From contig NZ_LMNU01000023.1 in NCBI RefSeq assembly GCF_001423085.1, positions 186,100 through 250,099 on the forward strand: DNA of 64,000 nucleotides, in the 5' to 3' direction. Below are positions 56,744 through 64,000 of this stretch, piece after piece. Within the stretch, counting starts at the first letter, position 1. The number at the start of each line of letters is the position of its first letter. The notes under the pieces are model-generated. The model saw nothing but the letters and a program-made list of their open reading frames with translations, was not told the DNA's origin and did no database searches. Position numbers and translations under genes: made by a program. The stretch comes from Methylobacterium sp. Leaf125 (GTDB lineage Bacteria; Pseudomonadota; Alphaproteobacteria; Rhizobiales; Beijerinckiaceae).

Positions 56744-58045
56744 TCACACCGGTGCCTCAGACAGGTCGGGCTCCGGCCGGTGGGTGATCGCCGCTTCGAC
56801 CCGTTCAAGATTGCCCATCTGGCGAATGAAGGCGGCGATCCGGGGTGCAATGGTGGTGCGGTAGCGCGACCCGTTGAACACGCCGTAATGGCCGACACCG
56901 TGCTGCAAATGATACGCTTTCCGTTCCGGGGGAAGGTTCGGCGTGAGGTCTAAGGCCGCTTGGGTCTGGCCGACGCCGGAAATGTCGTCGTTTTCCCCCT
57001 CGATGGCGAGAATGGCACACGTGCGAACCGCGCCGAGGTCGACGCGAGCCCCGCGGTGGATCATCGATCCCTTCGGCAGGGCGTGATCGACGAAAACCGT
57101 TTTCACCGTCTGGAGGTAGAACTCTGCCGTCAGATCCATCACCGCGAGATACTCATCGTAGAACTCGCGATGCTTCTCCGCCGAATCGCCATCCCCCGTC
57201 ACAAGGTGGTCGAACATCTCGGCGTGAGCGTTCACGTGGCGGTCGAGGTTCATCGCCATGAACCCTGACAGCTGAAAAAAGCCCGGATAGACGCTGCGCC
57301 AGACGCCGGGATAGCCGGCAGGCACGGTGGTGATGCAGTTGCGCTCGAACCAGGCCGTCCCGCGCTCCTGCGCCACACAGTTGACGGCTGTCGGTGAACG
57401 CCGCGTATCGATGGGACCTCCCATCAGCGTCATCGTTTGCGGCACTGGCGCGTAGCCCTGTGCCTCCATCACGGCGACCGCCGCCAGGACCGGCACGGCC
57501 GGCTGACACACGGCCATGACGTGCAGCTCCGGTCCGAGGTCCCGGAACATGTCGATGAGGTAGTCGATGTAGGAATCCAGATCGAACCGTCCAACCCCGA
57601 TCGGCACCATGCGGGCGTCAGCCCAATCGGTGATGAAGACCTGGTGATCGGGCAACATGGCCTCCACGGTGCCGCGCAGGAGCGTGGCGTAGTGGCCCGA
57701 CATTGGCGCGACGATGAGCAGCTTCGGTTGTGGCGCAGTGGGGCCGCGCACGAAGCTTCGATCGAAGGTGATCACACGGCAGAACGGCCGCTCCCAGACC
57801 ACACGCTCACTCACCGGAACGCTCGTGCCGTCAACATCGGTGCTGAGGATGCCGAAAGACGGCTTGCCGTAGCGCCGGGTGACCCGCTCGAACATCTCGC
57901 AGGCGGCCGTTATCGAGCGGGCATAGGGCGAGTAGGCCAATGGATTGGCGGGGTTTTGTAGGCTGTGCCGTGCGACGTCGGCGACAAGTCGCGCCGGCGT
58001 CGTCATCAGTCGGGCGGCCTCGTACCAGAGATAGGACAAGTTCAC
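56744..58045 (-). CDS. phaZ: Intracellular polyhydroxyalkanoate depolymerase
   Basis: A 433-residue alpha/beta hydrolase that mobilises stored PHB granules in the cytoplasm. MNLSYLWYEAARLMTTPARL is the family N-terminus. ELHVMAVCQPAVPVLAAVAV holds the nucleophile, cysteine 180, in place of the usual serine of the lipase box. FITDWADARMVP and HGVGHYGVFNGSRY are further signatures, the latter with the catalytic histidine. It is divergent from regB with 190 bp between the starts. Base composition begins to fall in this gene compared with those to its left. Confidence 0.95.
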   Translation of the reverse strand: MNLSYLWYEAARLMTTPARLVADVARHSLQNPANPLAYSPYARSITAACEMFERVTRRYGKPSFGILSTDVDGTSVPVSERVVWERPFCRVITFDRSFVRGPTAPQPKLLIVAPMSGHYATLLRGTVEAMLPDHQVFITDWADARMVPIGVGRFDLDSYIDYLIDMFRDLGPELHVMAVCQPAVPVLAAVAVMEAQGYAPVPQTMTLMGGPIDTRRSPTAVNCVAQERGTAWFERNCITTVPAGYPGVWRSVYPGFFQLSGFMAMNLDRHVNAHAEMFDHLVTGDGDSAEKHREFYDEYLAVMDLTAEFYLQTVKTVFVDHALPKGSMIHRGARVDLGAVRTCAILAIEGENDDISGVGQTQAALDLTPNLPPERKAYHLQHGVGHYGVFNGSRYRTTIAPRIAAFIRQMGNLERVEAAITHRPEPDLSEAPV

Positions 58046-58235
58046 GGACCATTCCCCCCTTTTGTCGACGTCGCTTCCGAGGGTCGCCTACGAAATCCGC
58101 CGTCGGCACGGCACTCCGCATCGATTTGCGCGGATGCGATCCGCTCGATTTAGCGCAAAAGCGATGTCGACAAGAGCGGATGTTGGAACCTGGAGGGATA
58201 GACGCGAGACAGCCGGGCCCTATCGTTCCCCTGAT

Positions 58236-59621
58236 ATGATCGACATGAGCACCAACGGCTTCGTCCGCGACGCACGGCACCTGCGTCTCGACACCTTCGT
58301 GCGCCTGCGATGGCTCGCGATCACCGGCCAAAGCGCGGCGGTGGTCGGGGCGCAATTCGGGTTGGGCCTGCCACTGCCCTTCGGGTGGTGCTTCCTCGTA
58401 ATCGCCACCTCGTCCTGGCTGAACCTCGCGCTGCGCATCCGCTTTCCCGCGAGCTACCGCCTCAGCGACGATTCCGCCGCCCTGCTCCTCGCCTTCGACA
58501 TCATCCAGCTCGCCGCTCTGCTCTTCCTCACCGGCGGATTGCAGAACCCGTTCTCGCTGCTGTTCCTCGCCCCGGTGCTAATCTCGGCCACCGCCCTGCC
58601 GCCCGAGCGCACCCTCGCGCTCGGTCTCCTGGCGATCGGTCTCGCGACGCTGCTCGCCCTCGTGCACCGCCCCTTGCCTTGGTTTGCCGATGGGCGGCTG
58701 GAACTGCCCTTCCTGTACATTTCGGGCATCTGGACCGCGATCCTGCTCGGGACGGCCTTCACGGGGGTTTATGCCTGGAAAGTCGCGGAGGAGACGCGTC
58801 AGCTCGCGCAGGCCCTGGCCGCCACGGAACTGGTGCTGGCCCGGGAGCAACACCTGTCGCAGCTCGATGGGCTCGCTGCCGCCGCCGCCCACGAACTCGG
58901 TACGCCGCTTGGGACCATCATGGTGGTGACAAAGGAACTGACCCGTCAGTTGGCGACGACGGCCAGCCCCTCTGTGCGGGAGGACCTGGCGCTCCTACGT
59001 GATCAGGTCGATCGCTGCCGTGGCATTCTTTCGAAGCTGACGTCCCTCGATAGTGATGAGGCCGGCTTCCTCCAGACTGTCAGCCTCAGCCACCTCGTGG
59101 AGGAGCTCGTCGAGCCGCAGCGTGCCATGGGCATCATCCTCGACGTCTCGAACCAGGGCGAAGGTCGGGAGCCTGCGTGCAGGCGCAATCCGGGAGTGAT
59201 GTTCGGGTTGGCCAACATCGTGGATAACGCCGTCGACTTCGCCACCGAGCGGGTGATCATCGAGGCGCGCTGGACCCTTGAACGGGTTTGGCTAGAGATT
59301 CGGGACGACGGCCCAGGCTTCTCGAGCGAGGTCCTGCTGAGGGCCGGCGAGCCCTACGTGACGACACGAAGCCCGGATCGCTCACGCAGCCCGGACAGCA
59401 CCGGCGCCGGTCTCGGCCTCGGGCTTTTCATTGCCAAGACGCTGATCGAGCGCTCCGGAGCTCAGTTAACACTGTCAAATGTCTCTCAACACGAGGCGAC
59501 AGGCGCGGTGGTCCGCGTCAGCTGGGCGCGTCACATCTTCGAGCGAGGCGCGCTGGCGGTCGATCATGCGCAATTGAGTAGTGGGCAACCCCTGACGGAA
59601 ACAGGTGCGACACCTATATAA
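58236..59621 (+). CDS. regB: Redox-sensing histidine kinase RegB (PrrB/ActS)
   Basis: RegB senses the redox state of the quinone pool and phosphorylates RegA. The 461-residue protein has six membrane helices in the first 180 residues. FLTGGLQNPFSLLFLAPVLI carries the quinone-binding GGxxNPF motif. The H-box AAAHELGTPLGTI places His219, and DQVDRCRGIL contains Cys261, matching the redox cysteine of characterised RegB. NIVDNAVDFA and GAGLGLGLFIAKTL are ATPase motifs. The start at 58236 matches family length. regA follows in the same direction, 54 bp after the stop. Confidence 0.95.
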   Translation: MIDMSTNGFVRDARHLRLDTFVRLRWLAITGQSAAVVGAQFGLGLPLPFGWCFLVIATSSWLNLALRIRFPASYRLSDDSAALLLAFDIIQLAALLFLTGGLQNPFSLLFLAPVLISATALPPERTLALGLLAIGLATLLALVHRPLPWFADGRLELPFLYISGIWTAILLGTAFTGVYAWKVAEETRQLAQALAATELVLAREQHLSQLDGLAAAAAHELGTPLGTIMVVTKELTRQLATTASPSVREDLALLRDQVDRCRGILSKLTSLDSDEAGFLQTVSLSHLVEELVEPQRAMGIILDVSNQGEGREPACRRNPGVMFGLANIVDNAVDFATERVIIEARWTLERVWLEIRDDGPGFSSEVLLRAGEPYVTTRSPDRSRSPDSTGAGLGLGLFIAKTLIERSGAQLTLSNVSQHEATGAVVRVSWARHIFERGALAVDHAQLSSGQPLTETGATPI

Positions 59622-59675
59622 CGACCAGAGCAGAACCCAATCGAAGTTGGTTCGTGAACTACGGAGGAGCGTCGG

Positions 59676-60278
59676 ATGCTGACGCAGACTGGAACAACGG
59701 CGCCGAGTGCCGATATCGCTCAGCTTGCCGACAATGATCCCCTGGCCGCTTTCCACGATCGTTCGCTGCTGATCGTCGATGACGACAAGCCTTTCTCGAC
59801 GCGTCTAGCCCGTGCCATGGAGATGCGAGGCTACGAGGTACAGGTTGCTGAGAGTGTCGCCGAAGGCGTCTCGATGGTCGATGTTCGTCCGCCGGCCTTC
59901 GCAGTCATCGATATGAGGCTCGGCGATGGCAATGGGCTCGACGTCATCGCTCGGCTCAAGGAGCGTCGACCGGATGCACGAGGGGTCATTCTGACTGGCT
60001 ACGGCAATATCGCAACGGCCGTAACGGCCGTGAAACTCGGTGCGTTTGACTACCTGGCCAAACCAGCCGACGCCGATGAGATCCACGGGACACTCATGGC
60101 GCAGCCCGGCGAGCGAGCCGACCCGCCCGAGAACCCGATGTCGGCGGACCGGGTGCGCTGGGAGCACATCCAACGCGTCTACGAGCTTTGTGGACGGAAC
60201 GTCTCTGAAACGGCGCGTCGCCTGAACATGCATCGCCGGACGCTCCAGCGTATCCTGGCCAAGCGCGCTCCGCGCTGA
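59676..60278 (+). CDS. regA: Response regulator RegA (PrrA/ActR)
   Basis: A 200-residue regulator. The receiver has SLLIVDDDKPFSTRLARAME, Asp79 in AFAVIDMRLGDGNGLDVIAR and Lys in FDYLAKPADAD. The Fis-type helix-turn-helix VSETARRLNMHRRTLQRILA is nearly invariant in RegA, and DRVRWEHIQRVYELCGRN precedes it as in the family. The first 25 residues and the linker (QPGERADPPENPM) differ from typical versions. GGAGGA lies ahead of the ATG. RegA controls respiratory, carbon-fixation and photosynthesis genes in related bacteria; targets here are unknown. Confidence 0.96.
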   Translation: MLTQTGTTAPSADIAQLADNDPLAAFHDRSLLIVDDDKPFSTRLARAMEMRGYEVQVAESVAEGVSMVDVRPPAFAVIDMRLGDGNGLDVIARLKERRPDARGVILTGYGNIATAVTAVKLGAFDYLAKPADADEIHGTLMAQPGERADPPENPMSADRVRWEHIQRVYELCGRNVSETARRLNMHRRTLQRILAKRAPR

Positions 60279-60394
60279 CGTCTGGGGAAAACAAGGGCGA
60301 CGTTGCGCAACCGGTTCGGTTCGCGCTACGCCGCCCTTCATCGTTTCAACGCCGGGTTTCCTGGGCGTGAAGTTGGCAACGGGGTGACACTCCT

Positions 60395-60631
60395 GTGAAC
60401 ACGCGCAATTTCGTCACCATCCTGAGCATGATGGTTCTCGTCGGCACGGAGGTGTTCGCCGTGGCCATCGCAGCCGGCTGGGCTTTGGCCGGTCTGTTCG
60501 ATCTTGGTGACACGGTAGGCCATGTTCTGATGGCGCTGTTCAGTCTCTTCGCCGCCTGGGTGATGCTACAACTATGGCGACGCGCGACGAGCATTGAGCC
60601 ACTGCGCGGACCAGAAACCATTAGGCGCTGA
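60395..60631 (+). CDS. Small membrane protein, two helices
   Basis: A 78-residue protein with GTG start. Two hydrophobic segments (FVTILSMMVLVGTEVFAVAI and VGHVLMALFSLFAAWVMLQL) and a short basic C-terminus. I do not recognise a characterised family, but the reading frame has consistent codon use and a plausible length. It sits between regA and purS; a terminator-like hairpin follows it. Role unknown. Confidence 0.6.
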   Translation: MNTRNFVTILSMMVLVGTEVFAVAIAAGWALAGLFDLGDTVGHVLMALFSLFAAWVMLQLWRRATSIEPLRGPETIRR

Positions 60632-60660
60632 GCGGAAATCACGCCTTCGACCTCTACGCG

Positions 60661-60680
60661 CGGCCCCTCCGGGGCCGTTT
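60661..60680 (+). terminator. Rho-independent-type terminator
   Basis: CGGCCCC at 60661-60667 pairs with GGGGCCG at 60671-60677 with a three-base loop, followed by TTT. It lies 30 bp after the small membrane protein gene. Confidence 0.6.
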
Positions 60681-60746
60681 CGCGTTGCTTGCTTGGCATT
60701 TCCCGATTATCGGCTGGATGCCCCGACACTAGACGAGTTCGAACCC

Positions 60747-60986
60747 ATGAAAGCACGCATCATCGTCACCCTTAAGACCGGCGTGCTAGACCCGCAGGGC
60801 AAGGCGATCGAAGCGGCCCTGACATCGTTCGGGCTATCGGGTATCGACAGCGTTCGCCAAGGAAAAGTCTTCGACGTCGAGGTCGCGGGGGAAGACCGCA
60901 CGGCCGCAGAAACGACGCTGAAAAGCGCCTGCGAGAAGCTGCTCGCCAACACCGTCGTCGAGAACTACGTCATCGAGATCGCCTGA
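60747..60986 (+). CDS. purS: Phosphoribosylformylglycinamidine synthase subunit PurS
   Basis: A 79-residue protein, MKARIIVTLKTGVLDPQGKA then IEAALTSFGLSGIDSVRQGK, the complete PurS fold. PurS bridges PurL and PurQ in the FGAM synthase complex of purine synthesis. Its stop overlaps the purQ start (TGATG), so the two are translationally coupled. purL does not appear downstream: apt follows purQ on the opposite strand. Confidence 0.95.
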   Translation: MKARIIVTLKTGVLDPQGKAIEAALTSFGLSGIDSVRQGKVFDVEVAGEDRTAAETTLKSACEKLLANTVVENYVIEIA

Positions 60987-61666
60987 TGCGCGCCGCCATC
61001 ATCGTTTTCCCGGGCTCTAATCGCGACGCGGACGTGGCCCGAGCCCTGGCCCAATCCGGTGCCGAGGTCATTAAGGTCTGGCACGCGGATACAGCCCTGC
61101 CGGCCGGCACCGATCTCGCTGTGCTGCCAGGTGGGTTTTCCTACGGTGACTACCTCCGTTGCGGTGCTATCGCCGGCCGCGCTGCCGCGATGGACGCCGT
61201 CCGCGCGCATGCCGCGCGGGGTGGCCTTGTGCTTGGCATCTGCAATGGCTTCCAGATCCTGTGCGAGTCTGGCCTGCTGCCCGGCGTCCTGATGCGGAAC
61301 GTTGACCGGCGTTTCATCTGTCATCGGCAGTTGCTCCGGGTGGAGCGCGCCGATACCCGTTTCACGTCAGCCTACGCCAAAGATCAGGTCATCGACGTTT
61401 GCGTAGCCCATGGCGAGGGCAACTACTTTGCAGACCCAGAAACGATCGCGCGCCTCGAAGGCGATGGACGGGTGGCGTTCCGTTACTCCGACGCTGCGGG
61501 CAACCTCACGGTGGACGCCAATCGCAACGGCTCGCTAAATTCCATCGCTGGCATCTACTCCGAGAACCTGAACGTACTCGGCCTGATGCCGCACCCGGAG
61601 AACTTCGTAGAGGACCTCGTCGGTGGGACCGACGGACGTGGACTCTTCACCAGCTTGGCGGCGTAG
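60986..61666 (+). CDS. purQ: Phosphoribosylformylglycinamidine synthase subunit PurQ (glutamine amidotransferase)
   Basis: A 226-residue class I amidotransferase that supplies ammonia to PurL. AAIIVFPGSNRDADVARALA opens it, VLGICNGFQILCESGLLPG contains the catalytic cysteine, and GLMPHPENFVEDLVGG the catalytic histidine and glutamate. The protein is full length. Codon use is noticeably less GC-rich than in purC at 49 kb. A terminator-like hairpin lies 11 bp after the stop. Confidence 0.96.
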   Translation: MRAAIIVFPGSNRDADVARALAQSGAEVIKVWHADTALPAGTDLAVLPGGFSYGDYLRCGAIAGRAAAMDAVRAHAARGGLVLGICNGFQILCESGLLPGVLMRNVDRRFICHRQLLRVERADTRFTSAYAKDQVIDVCVAHGEGNYFADPETIARLEGDGRVAFRYSDAAGNLTVDANRNGSLNSIAGIYSENLNVLGLMPHPENFVEDLVGGTDGRGLFTSLAA

Positions 61667-61676
61667 CGCCCTCATA

Positions 61677-61701
61677 AGCCTCTTCTTCGCAGGAAGAGGC
61701 T
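61677..61701. terminator. Hairpin after purQ
   Basis: AGCCTCTTC at 61677-61685 pairs perfectly with GAAGAGGCT at 61693-61701 with a seven-base loop, between convergent purQ and apt. It could end both transcripts. Confidence 0.6.
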
Positions 61702-61826
61702 GGCCAACGGCGGGGCGGGTCGGGTCGAGGTGAACGATGGGTCCGGAGAGGCTCTGTATCCTCTCCCGACTGCCCCGCGGTCAGACAATCCCGAGCCCCA
61801 AAGACAAGTGTGGGGCTCGCGACCGC

Positions 61827-62372
61827 TCAATGGCCCTCGAATTCCATTAAGGTCCGCACCGGCACATCAAGGTCCCGTAGCTTCTGAGCGCCGCCGATCT
61901 CCGGTAGGTCGATGACGAAGCAGGCCGCCACCACTTCAGCGCCAATCCGACGCAGCAGGTTCACAGCCGCGCAGGCTGTGCCGCCGGTGGCGATCAGGTC
62001 ATCCACCAGAAGCACCCGGTCGCCCGGCTTGATGGCATCAACGTGGATTTCCATCTCGTCGGTGCCGTACTCGAGGGCGTAGGCAATCGATACTGTCGTA
62101 TGTGGTAGCTTGCCCTTCTTTCGAATCGGGACGAAGCCGGACGAAAGCTGGTGCGCGACCGCCCCTCCAAGAATAAAGCCCCGCGCCTCGATACCCGCGA
62201 CCTGATCGATGCGTCCCCCCGCATACGGATGCACCAGCGCATCGACCGCCCGACGGAACGCGCGCGGGTCGCTGAGCAGGGTGGTGATATCGCGAAATAC
62301 GATGCCGGGCTTCGGGTAATCCGGGATGGACCGGATCGAGTCCTTCAACGCAATGTGGCGGCGGCTTTCCAT
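61827..62372 (-). CDS. apt: Adenine phosphoribosyltransferase
   Basis: Apt salvages adenine to AMP using PRPP. The 181-residue protein contains [20 protein letters not shown], the N-terminal signature, [20 protein letters not shown], and the PRPP-binding loop [20 protein letters not shown]. The length is normal. It is 43 bp downstream of the inositol monophosphatase-family gene in the same leftward direction. Confidence 0.97.
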   Translation of the reverse strand: MESRRHIALKDSIRSIPDYPKPGIVFRDITTLLSDPRAFRRAVDALVHPYAGGRIDQVAGIEARGFILGGAVAHQLSSGFVPIRKKGKLPHTTVSIAYALEYGTDEMEIHVDAIKPGDRVLLVDDLIATGGTACAAVNLLRRIGAEVVAACFVIDLPEIGGAQKLRDLDVPVRTLMEFEGH

Positions 62373-62415
62373 CGGGGAGCCCTTGTCGAGGAGATTGGAG
62401 GCGAAGACGCGCCCC

Positions 62416-63210
62416 TCAGGCGTTGGCGCGGCGTAGGAGTTTCACGAGCTCGCCGTGTAGAATCTCGTTGCCGCAAGCGACCGAACGGGCTGCCAGCGGC
62501 TCGGCGCCACCATCGGCGCTGGTAACGAAGCCGCCGGCCTCACGCACTAGGATGATCCCCGCAGCGATGTCCCAGGTTTGTAGATCGCGCTCCCAGTATA
62601 GGTCCGAGCGGCCGCAGGCGACATAGGCGAGATCGAGAGCGGCCGATCCGAAGCGGCGAGCGCCTCCGGTGACGGCCATCACGGCGGCGACCTCCCGCAG
62701 GAGCTTCGGATGGTCGCCGCGACCAAGATAGGGTGAGCCGTAGGCGACAAGGGCATCGGCCATGTCAGTGCGCCCGGAGACGCGGAGGCGACGGTTGTTA
62801 AGATAAGCACCCTTCCCACGCTCGGCTACGAACAGTTCATCCTTGGCCGGATCATAGATCACGCCGGCGACGATCTGTCCCTCGCGCTCCAGCCCGACGG
62901 AGATGGCGAAGTGCGGGATGCCGTGAAGGAAGTTCGTGGTGCCGTCGAGAGGGTCAACATGCCAAGTGTGGCTCTTGTCCGCGCCCTCGACATTGCCGGA
63001 CTCTTCCAGGATGAGCCCGTAGCCTGGACGCGCCTTCATCAGGGCATCCTTGAGGACTTCCTCGGCCTTGCGATCGGCAGCCGAGACGAAGTTTCCGGGC
63101 CCTTTGCGTGAGACCTGGAGGTTCTCAATCTCGCCGTAGTCGCGTTTGAGGCCGCGGGCCGCTTTGCGCACGGCGTCGACCATGACGGTCATGAGGGGTG
63201 AGCTGATCAT
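62416..63210 (-). CDS. suhB: Inositol monophosphatase family protein (SuhB type)
   Basis: A 264-residue magnesium-dependent phosphatase. [25 protein letters not shown] and [18 protein letters not shown] sequence ([19 protein letters not shown]) supply the metal ligands, and [18 protein letters not shown] is the C-terminal motif. The substrate may be inositol-1-phosphate or another sugar phosphate; in E. coli SuhB also acts in rRNA transcription. The symbol reflects family resemblance only. It is read together with apt. Confidence 0.88.
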   Translation of the reverse strand: MISSPLMTVMVDAVRKAARGLKRDYGEIENLQVSRKGPGNFVSAADRKAEEVLKDALMKARPGYGLILEESGNVEGADKSHTWHVDPLDGTTNFLHGIPHFAISVGLEREGQIVAGVIYDPAKDELFVAERGKGAYLNNRRLRVSGRTDMADALVAYGSPYLGRGDHPKLLREVAAVMAVTGGARRFGSAALDLAYVACGRSDLYWERDLQTWDIAAGIILVREAGGFVTSADGGAEPLAARSVACGNEILHGELVKLLRRANA

Positions 63211-63329
63211 CGATCTTCAGGTCCAGGCCGATTCAAAGAACGTCGGTTCACATAACATTCGGCGCGGCAATAGCACGTTTGCGCGCCGGCTCACCCCTAT
63301 CGAATGCGGGGCTGCCCCACGGGACTCCG

Positions 63330-64000
63330 CTAATTGACCTTCGCTCGATCCGCAGCAAGCGTTTCGGCGCGTGTGCGCTCGGCCGGCTCAAGGCCTTTCA
63401 GGTTCTCGTCCAGCCAGGCGTCGGACAAACCCTGCGCAGACGCCGCGAGGTTCCAGGCAGCCGCCTCGACCAAATTCTTTTGAACGCCACGCCCGACCGC
63501 GAACAGGCGCGCAATCCGGTTCTGTGCGATCGCATTTCCGCGGGCGGCGGCATGCTGGAAATAACGCGCCGCACGCATTTCGTCCTTCGGCAGACCCGTC
63601 CCGTTGAAGAGAAGGATGGCGAACTCAACCTCGCCGGCCAGATCACCGTTATCCGCCGCACGCCGAAACCATTCGGCAGCCTGAGTCGGATCTTTCTGCA
63701 CACCGCGCCCCTGTAGGTAGAGGACGCCGAGATCGTGCTGAGCCGCACCGATCTCCCCTTCGGCCGCCTTGCGGAACAGGGTGGCAGCCCGAGCTTGATC
63801 CGGCTCAGTGCCGGTCCCCAGAAGAATCAAGGCGAGATTGTAGGCTGCCGTAGTGTCGCCAGTCTCAGCAGCCTTTTCGAGCCATTGCCGGCCGGTCTTC
63901 ATGTCTTTGGCGCCGCCCCGCCCATCGATGGACATCAGACCCAGCGACGCCATCGCGTGCACGTCTCCCTGCGCCGCCGCAAGGCGGTACCATTCCGCGG
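63330..64000 (-). CDS. Sel1-repeat (TPR-like) protein, C-terminal part (5' end outside window)
   Basis: The frame remains open to the window edge (EWYRLAAAQGDVHAMASLGL is in frame across 63962), so the gene starts beyond 64000. The visible part has about five Sel1 repeats: GRQWLEKAAETGDTTAAYNL, ARAATLFRKAAEGEIGAAQH, PTQAAEWFRRAADNGDLAGE, MRAARYFQHAAARGNAIAQN and VEAAAWNLAASAQGLSDAWL. Such proteins are scaffolds for protein contacts, often exported. The first visible part cannot show whether a signal peptide exists. The C-terminus LKGLEPAERTRAETLAADRA is helical. Confidence 0.88.
   Translation of the reverse strand, partial: AEWYRLAAAQGDVHAMASLGLMSIDGRGGAKDMKTGRQWLEKAAETGDTTAAYNLALILLGTGTEPDQARAATLFRKAAEGEIGAAQHDLGVLYLQGRGVQKDPTQAAEWFRRAADNGDLAGEVEFAILLFNGTGLPKDEMRAARYFQHAAARGNAIAQNRIARLFAVGRGVQKNLVEAAAWNLAASAQGLSDAWLDENLKGLEPAERTRAETLAADRAKVN

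Overview
The window is GC-rich, densely packed bacterial DNA that reads as an alphaproteobacterial chromosome. The closest fit is Hyphomicrobiales, and Methylobacteriaceae by general resemblance. Supporting genes are the tsaD/hemD/mitofilin/hemY group, DUF2336, DUF1491 and DUF2244 proteins, IalB, a RegB/RegA pair, the pepN-pleC-glnE group, an intracellular PHA depolymerase, and a class A RNase P RNA. Strain assignment is inference. No prophage, insertion sequence, tRNA, rRNA or CRISPR array is visible.

Layout. 1-10.6 kb: end of a LuxR-type regulator; a leftward group (EVE protein, OGFr-domain protein, gpsA, GNAT fusion, tsaD); then rightward hemD, mitofilin, hemY and DUF2336. hemC, expected between tsaD and hemD, is absent. 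10.6-20.5 kb: DUF1491, an anchored peptidoglycan-binding protein and a DivJ-like kinase; a cydB-DUF2474 pair with no cydA; dgcN-dgcA for D-glutamate; a GST; a type II NADH dehydrogenase. 20.5-31 kb: an O-antigen ligase-like protein, then the first half of the division and cell-wall cluster read leftward (rsmH, ftsL, ftsI, murE, murF, mraY, murD). The cluster stops before ftsW/murG/murC. 31-36 kb: a chemoreceptor, a di-haem peroxidase, RNase P RNA, a 58-residue GcrA-like helix-turn-helix protein and glyoxalase I. 36-49 kb: pepN, a PleC-like kinase, glnE, a two-component pair, DUF3016, DUF2244 and nth. 49-64 kb: purC, two surface-glycan glycosyltransferases, small exported proteins, a YgjP-like peptidase, phaZ, regB-regA, purS-purQ, apt, an inositol monophosphatase and a Sel1-repeat protein cut by the window edge.

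Themes. Cell-cycle and envelope functions dominate: half of the dcw cluster, two PleC/DivJ-class kinases, and a GcrA-like miniature protein. The DNA in front of the PleC-like gene holds nine GANTC sites (the CcrM methylation target) in 326 bp, two of them forming the ends of a perfect 16-bp palindrome. Respiratory and redox functions are Ndh, CydB, RegBA and the peroxidase.

Short tandem repeats recur. Units of 9, 15 and 18 bp lie in frame inside five genes, while units of 14, 32 and 36 bp lie between genes, often just after stop codons. From about 57 kb onward base composition falls from roughly 70-80% to about 55% GC in spot counts, although the genes there are mostly housekeeping.
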